Source of the DNA: Ruminococcaceae bacterium UBA3753
Lineage (GTDB): Bacteria > Bacillota > Clostridia > Oscillospirales > Acutalibacteraceae
NCBI GenBank assembly: GCA_002372375.1
Contig: DFGJ01000013.1
Coordinates: 1-16,588, forward strand
DNA length: 16,588 nt
Reading direction: 5' to 3'
The notes beneath the pieces are model-generated. The model was not told the DNA's origin, searched no databases, and was given only the letters and a program-made list of their open reading frames with translations. How positions within the stretch are numbered: the first letter of the stretch is position 1; each line of letters starts with the position of its first letter. Made by a program: the position numbers and the translations under genes. Positions 1-10,300 of this stretch are shown in pieces.

Positions 1-74
1 TCGAGGTGACAGGATTCGAACCTGCGACCTCTGCGTCCCGAACGCAGCGCTCTCCCAAACTGAGCCACACCTCG
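1..74 (-). tRNA. tRNA-Pro (anticodon CGG)
   Basis: Read on the minus strand this folds as a full cloverleaf. The acceptor stem CGAGGTG pairs with CACCTCG, the anticodon stem CTGCG/CGCAG encloses the loop TTCGGGA, and the T loop is TTCGAATC. The anticodon is CGG, which reads the proline codon CCG. Position 1 is the discriminator base A, so the window edge cuts exactly where a CCA tail would be and it cannot be seen whether CCA is encoded. Confidence 0.95.
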
Positions 75-114
75 ATAAGATGCTACCAACGATACTTACT
101 ACGTTACCGTGAGT

Positions 115-143
115 ATTATAATATTTTTCAGATAAATAATCAA
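115..143 (-). promoter_or_regulatory. sigma-A-type promoter of the tRNA-Pro gene
   Basis: On the minus strand there is a -35 box TTGATT (143-138), a 17-base spacer and a perfect -10 box TATAAT (120-115). Transcription would start about 33 bases before the mature tRNA. The spacing and the perfect -10 make this the best promoter in the window. Confidence 0.7.
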
Positions 144-175
144 TGTGCAAAAATAATCGTTTGTTAAAATGTTTA

Positions 176-204
176 TTGCGTTTGGAAAATAAATAATGTA
201 ATAT
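176..204 (+). promoter_or_regulatory. possible promoter of the lipoprotein-like gene
   Basis: TTGCGT (176-181), a 17-base spacer and TAATAT (199-204) lie 38 bases upstream of the start codon at 243. Both boxes are imperfect, and in DNA this AT-rich such matches occur by chance, so the call is weak. Confidence 0.3.
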
Positions 205-242
205 TAAACTGTATTTTAATTAAAGTTAGTAGGTGAGCACTT

Positions 243-1250
243 ATGTTTTTTAAAAAATTGTCCTCTTCAATTTTTGCTGGTGCATTTTTATTGAATGGTT
301 GTAATGTAGTTAATGTAAGCAGAGCAAAGGAGTGCAGTGAACAAGTCTCGGAAACACAAACAGATGTATTTAATAGTGATAGCGTGATTGGCCCTACCCA
401 AAAGTCTTATTTTTCATGTGGTAATGTGGTTACTGCGCTGACTGCTTTGATTGGTGTGGCAGCTCTGTACAGATATTTTTTCGCGCGACAGGGACAGGGT
501 ATAGAACTATTTGGACCTCATGGATTTGTAATTTCAAATTGTGCGGCGGTGTATGCCTGGCCACATTTTGATGATGTTCATATTGAAGCGGGGGATATTT
601 CAGAAGTAATAAATCACTTTCGCAGTTGTCTGCAATATAATGACAATTTTCACAAGCATCAGTTTAGAATGATGCTTATGTTTCAATTATCAAAACTTTA
701 TAAAGAAATAACTGATGACCTGTTTTTAACCGATGGAAAAGGACACATAAATTTTAAAACGTTGCTATCTGAGGTTAAGTTATACCTTTACCGACGGGAC
801 TCCCTTTTTTATGAAGGAGATCCGCCAAATAAGTATTATAGAATTTATAAGAAAATCAAGTTTGTAAAGGCATTTATGTTGCGGCTTTGTCGTGACTACT
901 TAGGCACGATGCACGACGAGCAACAAGGTGGGCGTTATCGTCTCGAGCTGCTTAATAATATACTCATGCTTATCGCATGGAGTCGTTACAACTTGAAGAA
1001 CAACCCAGTTGAAAAACGTAAACGAGAGGACTTTTTGCGCTTGTTTAGCAATCAGTACGACTTAGAGGACGGTTCATTAAAAAAGTACAAACGAGAGAAC
1101 TTTTTGAGCTCACTCTTGCGATTGTTTTGTGGGAAAAAAACAATGTCTGGGATTTTTTGTGAAATACCGCCTAAATATAAACGGCTACTATCACGGGATG
1201 AGTACGAGGTTTTTTTAATACTAAGGTATGACGGCCTCAAATTTGTTTAA
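243..1250 (+). CDS. unrecognised lipoprotein-like membrane protein
   Basis: The family is not recognised. The 335-residue product begins with a basic patch (KK, residues 4-5) and a hydrophobic stretch ending in LNGC at residues 17-20, which resembles a lipoprotein signal with Cys20 as the lipidated residue; Asn at position -2 is unusual for a lipobox. A second hydrophobic segment (about residues 62-80) could anchor the rest in the membrane. The remainder is basic, rich in Tyr, Lys and Arg, and ends in a doubled basic motif (KRKREDFLRLF at 258-268, KYKRENFLSSLL from 281), shifted by 23 residues. The ATG at 243 is preceded by AGGTGAG seven bases upstream. Its 3' end overlaps the convergent glycosyltransferase gene by 14 bases. 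A role at the cell surface is inferred only from the signal and membrane segments. Confidence 0.75.
   Translation: MFFKKLSSSIFAGAFLLNGCNVVNVSRAKECSEQVSETQTDVFNSDSVIGPTQKSYFSCGNVVTALTALIGVAALYRYFFARQGQGIELFGPHGFVISNCAAVYAWPHFDDVHIEAGDISEVINHFRSCLQYNDNFHKHQFRMMLMFQLSKLYKEITDDLFLTDGKGHINFKTLLSEVKLYLYRRDSLFYEGDPPNKYYRIYKKIKFVKAFMLRLCRDYLGTMHDEQQGGRYRLELLNNILMLIAWSRYNLKNNPVEKRKREDFLRLFSNQYDLEDGSLKKYKRENFLSSLLRLFCGKKTMSGIFCEIPPKYKRLLSRDEYEVFLILRYDGLKFV
1017..1130 (+). repeat. 69-base in-frame internal duplication
   Basis: AAACGAGAGGACTTTTTG (from about 1019) recurs as AAACGAGAGAACTTTTTG (from about 1089), each followed by a related stretch ending in a leucine-rich turn. The offset is 69 bases, so the reading frame is kept and a basic motif of about 23 residues is repeated in the protein. 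Confidence 0.6.
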
Positions 1251-2424
1251 CTAGTTTCTTAAGGTTTTTGAGACTTTTTTCATATACTTCTTTCACTGTA
1301 TTTTCAAGCTCTTTTTGCATGCCAGAATATTCGTTCGGCGTCATTTTTAAAGCCGTTACCATTGCACCAAACAGGTCGTTGTCAGAATAGACCAGAGAGT
1401 TCTTTTTGTTGAACTTATAAAGTTCGGCAAATTCCTCTGCGATCAAAACAGGCTTTTTAAATCCATACGAAAGTTGTACATTGCCGCTAACAATATCTTC
1501 TTTGTATTGTTTGTGACCTATACAATTGTCGTCCAGGAGCATCAATATATAGTCGGATTTTTCTACTAAACTGTACATTTCCTTATAAGATACGCGCCCT
1601 TTAAAATCAAAGCACGGCCTGATATCTTTTGGTATCATATCTTCGTTTGCGCTCCATCCTATAACAGTAATAGTAAAATCTAGGCCTGATTTCATTAAAC
1701 GTCTAGCGGAGTTCATTAATAAATCGTAGTTTCTAAGGTTTGGATCCATTCTCCCTATTACAATAAATTTAGTCTTACTATTTTTACTGTGATCTTTCAA
1801 ACTTCCAAAATAATGAGGGTTAACATAACTTCCACCCAAGTGTTCCCCTATCATAACGCCACGTTTTTTCATTTTTTCAGAAAAATCATTTTTGTAATGA
1901 TAATACCTGTGCGTAACATATATGCCGTTATCCAAATCGTATAAACAGAGCCTTTCTTCCAAATCAGGCATCCTGAAAGTAGTATTTAAAAACAACCTAT
2001 GATATCCACCAAACTTGTTTTTTAATGTTTCAGAATTTTCACATAGTTCTTCCTGATTGTCGAAAGTGTAAATTTGGACCTTATCCATAGGTGAAAAAAT
2101 AGCGAAGCAGTCCTCTCTGCCTCTCATTAAAAGTACATCTACTTTGTAACCCAAATCTATAAAATATTTGGCAAACCCGGGTATGCACTCCTGATGGCAT
2201 TCGTTGGGTTCAAAAATAAGGACCTTACCCGCCTCACTTTTACTATCCAAAAAAGCGGAAAAATTTTTAACTTCACTTATTTGTTGTATAGAGGTCTTGG
2301 TACCTTCAACAGGTTGCATTTCACTTTTTTTACTGAAAGAATATTTAGAAATAAAGAAAAAGCCCAAAACAATGACTACAAAAAAAGCTAACCTAAACAC
2401 GAGATTTCTAAAAGTTTTATTCAC
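1237..2424 (-). CDS. membrane-anchored GT-B (family 4-like) glycosyltransferase
   Basis: The 395-residue protein starts with a single membrane segment (about residues 9-26) followed by a linker and a Rossmann-like domain (KVLIFEPNE, then YKVDVLLMRG). The C-terminal half carries the features of GT-B glycosyltransferases: FIVIGRMDP around residues 220-227, a FKGRVSYKEMYSLVEKSD segment near 273-290, and an acidic SYGFKKPVLIAEE stretch near 320-335 that corresponds to the nucleotide-sugar site. It probably moves a sugar onto an envelope acceptor, but donor and acceptor cannot be told from sequence. The start is GTG at 2424 with GGAAAGG about nine bases upstream. No other envelope-synthesis gene lies nearby. 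It converges on the lipoprotein-like gene and lies downstream of addA on the same strand with its own promoter. Confidence 0.75.
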   Translation of the reverse strand: MNKTFRNLVFRLAFFVVIVLGFFFISKYSFSKKSEMQPVEGTKTSIQQISEVKNFSAFLDSKSEAGKVLIFEPNECHQECIPGFAKYFIDLGYKVDVLLMRGREDCFAIFSPMDKVQIYTFDNQEELCENSETLKNKFGGYHRLFLNTTFRMPDLEERLCLYDLDNGIYVTHRYYHYKNDFSEKMKKRGVMIGEHLGGSYVNPHYFGSLKDHSKNSKTKFIVIGRMDPNLRNYDLLMNSARRLMKSGLDFTITVIGWSANEDMIPKDIRPCFDFKGRVSYKEMYSLVEKSDYILMLLDDNCIGHKQYKEDIVSGNVQLSYGFKKPVLIAEEFAELYKFNKKNSLVYSDNDLFGAMVTALKMTPNEYSGMQKELENTVKEVYEKSLKNLKKLVKQI

Positions 2425-2457
2425 GAACGCAACCCTTTCCTTAAAAACTACAGTAGA

Positions 2458-2486
2458 GTTTTAACTTAAAGCATACTATGTGTCAA
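2458..2486 (-). promoter_or_regulatory. promoter of the glycosyltransferase gene
   Basis: On the minus strand a perfect -35 box TTGACA (2486-2481) is followed by 17 bases and TAAAAC (2463-2458), a four-of-six -10 match. The start codon lies 34 bases further on. This suggests the gene is transcribed separately from addA. Confidence 0.5.
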
Positions 2487-2745
2487 TAAAAATGGGCAGC
2501 GATAGGATTAGCAGGCCTATTGAAATATGAAGTTCTTATGTAAAAAAATGTTTAAATTGTTTGAAAAAGGCTAACATACAAACTTTTACATTTGGTTTTA
2601 ATACTTTCCAAATAAAACAGTGCTACGGTGCTGAAGGTAGACGGGTGATTCAAAAATATAAAAGCAAGAGCTCAAGTAAAAAGTGGGAAACGAGAAATTG
2701 CGTTAATGTATTTATTTTTTGTTCGAAGATTTCCTACCAAAAAAA
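2487..2745 (-). other. AT-rich spacer between addA and the glycosyltransferase gene
   Basis: No gene, RNA fold or repeat could be recognised here on either strand. Unlike the spacers further right, it shows no visible copies of the neighbouring gene ends. No clear hairpin with a T-run follows the addA stop. Confidence 0.5.
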
Positions 2746-5700
2746 TCAAAAAATAACGCTTTTATCTGTACTAAACGAATACAATATGCATTCTTTTACT
2801 TTAACTTTAGTTTTTTTCTGGAGAGCATATTTGTACAAAAGTATTTGTTTTTTATAAGTTTTTAACTTTAACAAATCATTTTTCAAGTCTCCAAGTTTAT
2901 AATCTACTATGACAAATTGTTTATCTTCTAAAAAAGCACAGTCAATGATTCCTTCAAGCTGAAATTTAGCGTCCACGTTCTCTACAGGTAAACCAAAATC
3001 CATCATTTCTTTGCCAGAAAATTTGACGGAAAACTCGAACTCTTTTAGCGCTTCGTTAGACTTTAAAATTCTTTTTACAAGGCTACTTCTTAAAAATTTT
3101 TTCACTAACTCTAAGTTTATTTTCTTTATAGCTTCCAAGTCTAATATATTTTTACCAACAAGGTATTCTATATGCTTATCAAAGTTTTTGCTAGCTTCGT
3201 TAAAATCAATTACTTTAATGAGTTTATGTAGATCAGATCCCTTTTCTAGCATTGATTTTTTCTTATTCAAATCATTTTCACTTTTACTTAATAAGTAATT
3301 TGAAAGTGGAGGAAGAAGTCTTTCTTTGTCGTGTGACTGTTTGTTTTGATATAAATTTAAGATCTGTGTGACACTACATTTAGTTGGTACGTTATGTGAT
3401 TTTTTAATCGTTAAATTTTGAAATTTTGAAAGCATATCTTCAGCGCTATAGCTGCATTGTATGGTAGAGTACTTTCGCTTTAGGCCTTTTTCTCTCTGTT
3501 CTTCTTCACAGCGACTTCTATTGATTTTTACATGTTCTATGCTGAAATTATTGATTTTTTCGCTGTTATCTAGTTCTGAGCTAATCTCTACTTTTTCTAA
3601 CAGTTTTCCAGCAAAGTTGCTTTTTAAAATACAAGCGCAAATTAGCTCAGAATAACTCTGAGCTTTTAAAACAAAAAAAGGAGGTAACTTTCCAGAAGGG
3701 AAAGAGGAAACCGCTAAGGCTAATTTTTTTAAAAAACTGTTTGCATCTTTGAAGCTAGACAATAATATGAGCCTTTGCCTAGCCCTAGTTAAAGCCACAT
3801 ATAGGACTCTAAGCTCTTCAGATACAGAACTTTTTAAAATAGCCTGTTTTATTGCCTCTCTTTGGAAAGTAGTGTACTTGATATTTTTTAGTTCATCTAA
3901 AAGCTTTATTCCTACTCCTAGATTTGAATGCAAGATCACATCATCGCAATCTTTGTTAAATTTTCGGCTACAATTTGCCAAAATACATATGGGAAATTCG
4001 AGCCCCTTGGAGTGATGTATGCTCATTATACTTACGGCATCCAGGGAATCTTCATAAAAAAACGAGGAATCGTTAAGTTTTATGCCATGTTCTTTAAGTA
4101 AGATTAAATATCTAACAAAGCTAGAAAAGTCAGATTTTTGTTCATTTTCGTAATCTTCTGCAAGCGCGATAAGCAGATTCAAATTATCAATTTTTTTTTC
4201 TGATTCATCACTAGCACTATAAATACAAACTAGGCCTGCTGTTTCAAACAGATAATCTAGGAAATTGGATATATTTAAAATTTTGCTAAGCTTTTGATAC
4301 TCTTTGAGCCTTTCTATAAAATTTATTGCTGTTTCGTTTCCATTCTTAGCACTTAGCTTAACACAATTGTAGAGAGGGATATCTTTTCCAAACTCTTTAA
4401 AAAACGCGATATCGTCTAGAGAAAAACCAAATACTGGACTTAGCATTGCAGAGGCCAAACTGATGTCGTTATAAGGATTATCTATAGTTTGAAGTAACGA
4501 TAGCACATCGACGATTTCTTCGGATTCAAGAAGATCTTTTTTAAAATATGTTTTCACCGGGATACCGTTAGAATCTAAAACATTCTTAAACTGTTCGGTA
4601 TGACTGTTAGCATTTCTTAGCAAAATACAAAAATCTTTATAGCTAGCTGGTCTATAGTTATTGCCATCTTTTACCATATAGTTGGACTTAATTATAGTTT
4701 TCACAAGCCTACTAATATAGTCAGCTTCAGTAATATTCATGTCCTTGTTTTCGCATTCTTTTAAGTCTAAAATCTTTAGTTCAACATCAGTATCAGTATT
4801 ATTTAAGTAATCAGAACCATACACTAATTCTTCTTCAGTTGTGTAGTCTATTTCACCCACGTACTTTGTTAATATGTTTTTGAAAATAAAATTAATGAAA
4901 TCTAAAATACCTTTTTTGCTTCTAAAGTTTCTATCTAGTATGATCTTAGATGTTTTCCGTTTTTTCCCAGTTTTATAAATTTCGCTGTTTTCTTTTTTTC
5001 TTAAAAATATTTCAGGCATCGCTTGACGAAAACGGTATATGCTCTGTTTTACGTCACCTACCATAAATAGGTTTTCCCCGTTTTTAGAAACAGAGTTGAA
5101 TATAGTATTTTGTATTTCATTAATATCCTGGCACTCATCAACCATTATGTATTTATACTTTTTTTCTAAGTTATAAGCTATATCGGTTTTTTTTAACCCT
5201 TCTGCTGTCCCACTTACTAGAAGTCTCAAAGCATAGTGCTCAAGATCTGAAAAGTCGCATATGCGTCTTTTTCTTTTCAATGAAGAAAACTCGTCTATGT
5301 AGTCTTTAACTACCAAAAATAGTTCGGAAACGACTTTTTTTATTTTAACTGTATCTTCTAGGTAGTCTTCTTCGCACAAATTGAATATTTCTTTTAATTC
5401 TGAAGTAATTTCTTTAACTTTGTTTCTGTTATTTTTTATTTTTTCTTTAAAAAAATCGTTACTGTATTCCTTAGGAAATCTCTTTAACACAGAAAAACTT
5501 ACAGAAAAAAAACTATTTACAATCTCTTTAAAATTTTCCTTGTGCAAAGATTTTTTTAGATTGTCTATTTGATTATATTCTGACGCTAAAAAATCTTTAA
5601 AAGTATCCTTAATTTCTTCGTCTTGTTCCAGAGAATGTAACATATCTTCGTAAAGTAAAGAGCAAAAATCAAGGCAAGTAATAGAATAATCTTTTATTAT

Positions 5701-6363
5701 TTTAAAAAATACGTTTTCTCTGATTTCTGTATTTTCATTGTAAAAACTCGATTTTTGTTCTAACCACTTTTTTGGGAAAGGATGTGCCATCAAAAATTCA
5801 TAGAGGGTGTTGATGATTTTTATAAAACGTGTGTCATCTTTTTCTGAAGAAAATACTCTCATCATTTTTAAGAAATTCTTATTGTTTTCATCTTTGTATT
5901 TCCTGCTTAATACAGTCTCGATGGCTTGCTTTTTTAGTAAGCTTAGTTCCAATTCATCTGCCATTTTTATTTTGGGTGGTAAATCTAAAAAATAAAAGTT
6001 TTCTTTAGTCAGCTTGCCACAAAAGCTATGAATCGTACTTATATCTGCCGTTTTTATCAAGCTTTTTTGTATTTTTAACCGCGCGTTATGTGGCTCTTTG
6101 GAAAGAATTTCGTCTATTTTAGATTCTACACGTCGTTTTATTTCACTAGCTGCTGCTTTAGTAAATGTAACAACTAATATTTCATCTGCCATGCAAGGAT
6201 TATTTTCATCCAGAAGAATATCTACTAGTCGCTGTGTTAAAACAGCAGTTTTACCAGAACCTGCAGCTGCGGAAACTAAAATATCGCCAGCACGGGAATC
6301 TATTGCTTTTTTTTGCTCAGATGTCCAATTTCTTTCCTTACCCAACAGACTATACCCCTTCAT
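2746..6363 (-). CDS. addA: ATP-dependent helicase/nuclease subunit A
   Basis: AddA is the motor and one of the two nucleases of AddAB, which resects double-strand breaks before RecA loading. The 1205 residues (typical for the family) show a full UvrD/SF1 helicase set: Q motif WTSEQ (13-17), Walker A AAAGSGKT (32-39), VVTFTKAAASEI, the DECQD box (409-413), GDVKQSIYRFR, LDRNFRS, MSIHHSKGLEFP and LRVLYVALTRARQR. The C-terminal RecB-type nuclease is intact, with EGIID ending at Asp1141, VDYK with Asp1154 and Lys1156, then QILLY. The ATG at 6363 has AAGG five bases upstream. The first 25 or so codons and the leader are the source of a six-copy tandem array between this gene and addB, so any addB-addA co-transcript must cross about 970 bases of repeats. 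The protein itself looks functional. Confidence 0.95.
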   Translation of the reverse strand: MKGYSLLGKERNWTSEQKKAIDSRAGDILVSAAAGSGKTAVLTQRLVDILLDENNPCMADEILVVTFTKAAASEIKRRVESKIDEILSKEPHNARLKIQKSLIKTADISTIHSFCGKLTKENFYFLDLPPKIKMADELELSLLKKQAIETVLSRKYKDENNKNFLKMMRVFSSEKDDTRFIKIINTLYEFLMAHPFPKKWLEQKSSFYNENTEIRENVFFKIIKDYSITCLDFCSLLYEDMLHSLEQDEEIKDTFKDFLASEYNQIDNLKKSLHKENFKEIVNSFFSVSFSVLKRFPKEYSNDFFKEKIKNNRNKVKEITSELKEIFNLCEEDYLEDTVKIKKVVSELFLVVKDYIDEFSSLKRKRRICDFSDLEHYALRLLVSGTAEGLKKTDIAYNLEKKYKYIMVDECQDINEIQNTIFNSVSKNGENLFMVGDVKQSIYRFRQAMPEIFLRKKENSEIYKTGKKRKTSKIILDRNFRSKKGILDFINFIFKNILTKYVGEIDYTTEEELVYGSDYLNNTDTDVELKILDLKECENKDMNITEADYISRLVKTIIKSNYMVKDGNNYRPASYKDFCILLRNANSHTEQFKNVLDSNGIPVKTYFKKDLLESEEIVDVLSLLQTIDNPYNDISLASAMLSPVFGFSLDDIAFFKEFGKDIPLYNCVKLSAKNGNETAINFIERLKEYQKLSKILNISNFLDYLFETAGLVCIYSASDESEKKIDNLNLLIALAEDYENEQKSDFSSFVRYLILLKEHGIKLNDSSFFYEDSLDAVSIMSIHHSKGLEFPICILANCSRKFNKDCDDVILHSNLGVGIKLLDELKNIKYTTFQREAIKQAILKSSVSEELRVLYVALTRARQRLILLSSFKDANSFLKKLALAVSSFPSGKLPPFFVLKAQSYSELICACILKSNFAGKLLEKVEISSELDNSEKINNFSIEHVKINRSRCEEEQREKGLKRKYSTIQCSYSAEDMLSKFQNLTIKKSHNVPTKCSVTQILNLYQNKQSHDKERLLPPLSNYLLSKSENDLNKKKSMLEKGSDLHKLIKVIDFNEASKNFDKHIEYLVGKNILDLEAIKKINLELVKKFLRSSLVKRILKSNEALKEFEFSVKFSGKEMMDFGLPVENVDAKFQLEGIIDCAFLEDKQFVIVDYKLGDLKNDLLKLKTYKKQILLYKYALQKKTKVKVKECILYSFSTDKSVIF

Positions 6364-7230
6364 TCAACCTTCTATGAATTTTACTGTAGAATATCTGAAG
6401 TTTTGCAAAAGCCTTGAGCCATAGAAACTAAAATATCACCAGCATGGGAATTGATTACTTTTTTGCTTAGGTACCCAATTTCTTTCCTTACCCAACAGAC
6501 TATACCCCTTCATTCAACCTTCTATGAATTTTACTGTAGAATATCTGAAGTTTTGCAAAAGCCTTGAGCCATAGAAACTAAAATATCACCAGCATGGGAA
6601 TTGATTACTTTTTTGCTTAGGTGCCCAATTTCTTTCCTTACCCAATATACTACTACCTCTTCATTTAACCTTCTAAGAATTTTACTGCAAAATACTTGAA
6701 GTTTTGCAAAAGCCTTCAGTCATAGAAACTAAAATATCATCAGTATGGGAATTAATTACTTTTTTGCTTAGGTGCCCAATTTCTTTCCTTACCCAATATA
6801 CTACTACCTCTTCATTTAACCTTTTACGAATTTTACTGCAAAATACTTGAGGTTTTGTAAAAGCCTTTCACCATAGAATCTAAAATATCACCAGTACGGG
6901 AATTGATTACTTTTTTGCTTAGGTGTCCATTTTCTTTCTTTACCCAATAGACTATATCCCTTCATTCAACCTTCTAAAAATTTTACTGCAAAATATCTGA
7001 AGTTCTGTAAAAACCTTAACCATAGAATCTAAAATATAACTAGTTTGGAAATTGATTGCTTTATTTAACTTTCTTTTGCTCAGGTATCTATTTTTTCTCT
7101 TTTTTTCACCAATATATTATTCTCATTAACTCGACTGTTTCACGGATACTGCTTACCATAACTTGTATCTACAGAAACTAGGACACTTCCAGCACTGAAA
7201 ACCATTACTTTTTTCGGGTGTCTTAAAAGG
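6262..7230 (-). repeat. tandem array of the addA 5' end, unit about 150 bases
   Basis: The unit covers the addA leader, start codon and about the first 25 codons. Landmark CATTCAACC (the start codon with leader, seen on the plus strand) occurs at 6361 in the gene and again at 6511, 6662, 6813, 6963 and, decayed, near 7123, with a last partial copy to about 7230; periods are 150, 151, 151, 150 and about 160. The units starting at 6361 and 6511 differ at one base in their first 134. The units from 6662 and 6813 are clearly diverged and the farthest are barely recognisable. The start at 6513 keeps the addA leader and encodes MKGYSLLGKERNW before drifting and stopping after 25 codons. Confidence 0.92.
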
Positions 7231-7335
7231 GAGAAATGGTATTACGTAAGATAAACGACAAAAAGTAAAAACTTTTCTAAAAATTAATCAAAACTAGTTA
7301 GTAAAAATCTGAAAACTTAAATTTTTTGCACAATG

Positions 7336-10300
7336 TTATTGTTGCTCTTTTTCTGTTGTATACTTATTTTTATTTATCCTACATTCTTCACCTAATTTTT
7401 CATAAATTTTTAAGTAAACTTCTTCAATACTACATTCTTCTATGGTATTTACTAAGTTCTGGTTATAATCAATCTTGCACAGCGGACCGTATTCACAAAA
7501 ATCGCAAGAGCAATGATTTTTGCTAGTTAAAGGTGTGGGAGTAAAATGTCCCGAATAAATTTTTTTACCAGCACTTTTGACCATAAGCTTAGTGTAAGCT
7601 AAAATAGTTTCTTCCTGAGAAGAGTCTATTAAAGTTTTTTCGTCATTTTTAAGTTTACCATCTTTTATTTTAATAGGTAAATAATTGCCTTTCACGCCGT
7701 GTTCCATAGCCTGTGCTACAAAAATATCGTTCAAGATGAGTCCGTCCATTTTTAGTTTTTTAAATTTATTTAAGTGGAGTTTTTCGTCTTTTAAATATCT
7801 GTCTTGTGCAAGTACAGTCACACCCCTCACAGGCATGTAGAGCATTCCTGCGAATTTTGTGTTACTTAGTTTTAGGTAGTCGCCGTTCTCTAAAACTGCC
7901 AACATATAAATCGGCATTTGCAAGTTTAGACCATAAAATAAATCTAAAAGATTAAATTCTTTTGGTCCGGTTTTGTAATCTATTATTCTTACATAGTTAA
8001 ATTCTTTTCCGCGCTCCATATTTTTGAATAAATCTAACCGATCAATTTTCCCGATCATGTCTAGATATAGGGACCCATCTATTTTTATTTTCAAAGGAGG
8101 AATATCTTTGCCTATTTTAAGCTCGAAAAAAGTTGCCGTAAAATCGCTATTCATAAGACCTCTAGCGATGTGCCCTATTACCGGAGTTAAAGTATAAACA
8201 GCTCTTTTAAGTATATTTTTTGTTTGTACATTGTCGATTAAAAAGTTTTTAAGATTAAGTTCAAAGTATTCATATAATATTTTCGAAATAATATTTTCTA
8301 AATCTTTTGTACTGAATCCTAAAATTATATCTAGGGAATATCTTTTCATCACTTTTTCCAAAACGTAGTGAACAAGACTACCATATTTTGAATGGTCAAA
8401 TTTTTCGGCCTTGATTTCTTTAAGGTTTAAAATATACTTGCACATAAACTTAAATGCGCAACTGTAAAAACTTTCCATTTGCGAAGAAGAAAGTCTTAAT
8501 CCGCTTGGAATTTTAAATTTCTTTAGAATATAGTTTTCTTTTTTATTCAGGTTTTCGATCACTTTAACTTTATTCTTATATCTTTCTTTGTTCTTGAAAA
8601 CAAAAAGATCTGAAGATTCCTTCTCGTTTAAAAATTTTCTAGCAAAAAAATTAAATACGTCGTCAGTACATAGAATGTAATTTTCAGTTAGAAATTTTTG
8701 CAAGCTCTCCGTTATGTCCTCAGAATTAGAAAAAAAGCTAGAAAGTTTTTGTTTCTCGCCTTCTACACTAACTTTTGGATATGTAAAGTAGGTGATACAC
8801 TCTTTTTGTTCTAAAATTTTCCTGGCTAATATATTTTCTTTTTCTAAATTTTTACTTATGCCTAAATAAAACCTAAAACCCAAAGACTCTAGCTCTTTAA
8901 GTTCACTATTTGTAAAAAAAGAATAGCTGTTATTTTTTATTTTTGGAAACACCTCATCTGTTGCGCCTACAACAAACAGTATTTTTGTGTCTTCTAAAGT
9001 GATATTTTTTTCGCCAAAGATTTTTACAGTATCGGGATATATCTCCCCACTTGTTCTCTCACAATTTTCAATAGCTAATTTAATTAAACTGTAAAAATCA
9101 CTTATTGAAATTTCAGCGTCACAAAAAATATCATCTAATTCGCCTAAGATCTCCATAAAAAAAAACCATGATTCTTTTATATCTTTTATATCCGATTCAA
9201 AATTTTTCTTACTTAGCTTTAAAATCAATTTTTCTATTTTTTCTTTTAATTTATTTTCGATTAAAAAGTTTACCAGTGTATTTAGCATATCTTTTACAGT
9301 TTTAGACTTTTCAAAAGTGTATTTTAATTCTAGAATAGGCTCTGTCACTCTTTCTCTGATTTTGTTCAGTTTGTTAAGATGATCTTTATTGACCTCCGAA
9401 TTTTTAGTTCGATAAAAACCTTTTCCCCAATCTTTGTCGTCAATCTTGTATACTTCGTTATAGATTTTGAGTCTATTTATATCATCGCTGGAAATATCAC
9501 ATAAATAGGTGTCTAAAAGTTCAAAAATTTTATTTGTACTTAAATTGTGGACTATAATCTCCAGTAAAGTTAAGACGTACTTAGAAAAAATGTTGTTCTT
9601 AAATGATTTTTTTTCACACAGAGAATAGTCAATATTGTATTTATTTAAGCTTCTTTTCAAGTAGCTGAGATATCTCTTTTCATTTCTTATAAAAATAGAA
9701 AAATCAGAAAAAAGACATTTTTTGTCTAAAATTTGCTTCTTTATAAATCTACAAATAAGGTCTACTTCTTCATAAATTGATCTAGCGCAAAACGAAAAGA
9801 AACGCCCCTTCGGTTTATCTTTGTGTTCGAGTCTATTAAATTTAATACTGACGTCTACTTTCTGCGCGATTTCAAGAATTTCTTTAAAGCTAGAGTTATC
9901 ATTTTCAGCGGAATCTATTTTTTTATTAATGCTTACTTCTAGCTTTTTACATTGATTTAATGCTTCTTCAAATATCTTTAGTTCAGCCGAATTTAAAAAT
10001 TCTAAGTCAGTTATAGTAAGAGTATAATCTTCCAAAAAGTGATGCCTTTTTAAAATTCTTAAATAAGTTAAAAGATAATTTGGATGCTCAACATTACTCC
10101 TCAGCAGTGTAATATTGTAATTCTTTAATAAGGTAGCAACATCGTTTAATTTATTTTTTAATATCTTGGATGAAACCTTGTTTTTTGCTTTATAAAAGTC
10201 TTTAATACGAAGCGAACTTTCATAAAAGTTATTAAAATTTTTATGACACATGGAAACCAGATCAGGAGTATCGATATTTTTGAACACTTTGATTTTATTT

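Noticed and set aside
6436..6513. Short gene starting with the first 13 residues of AddA
   Set aside because: It is a repeat copy of the addA start that stops after 25 codons; treated as part of the array, not as a gene.
7137..7152. parS-like sequence TGTTTCACGGATACTG
   Set aside because: The left nine bases match the parS consensus, but only one of the remaining seven does and it is not palindromic. It lies in the most decayed addA repeat unit and aligns with ordinary repeat sequence there.
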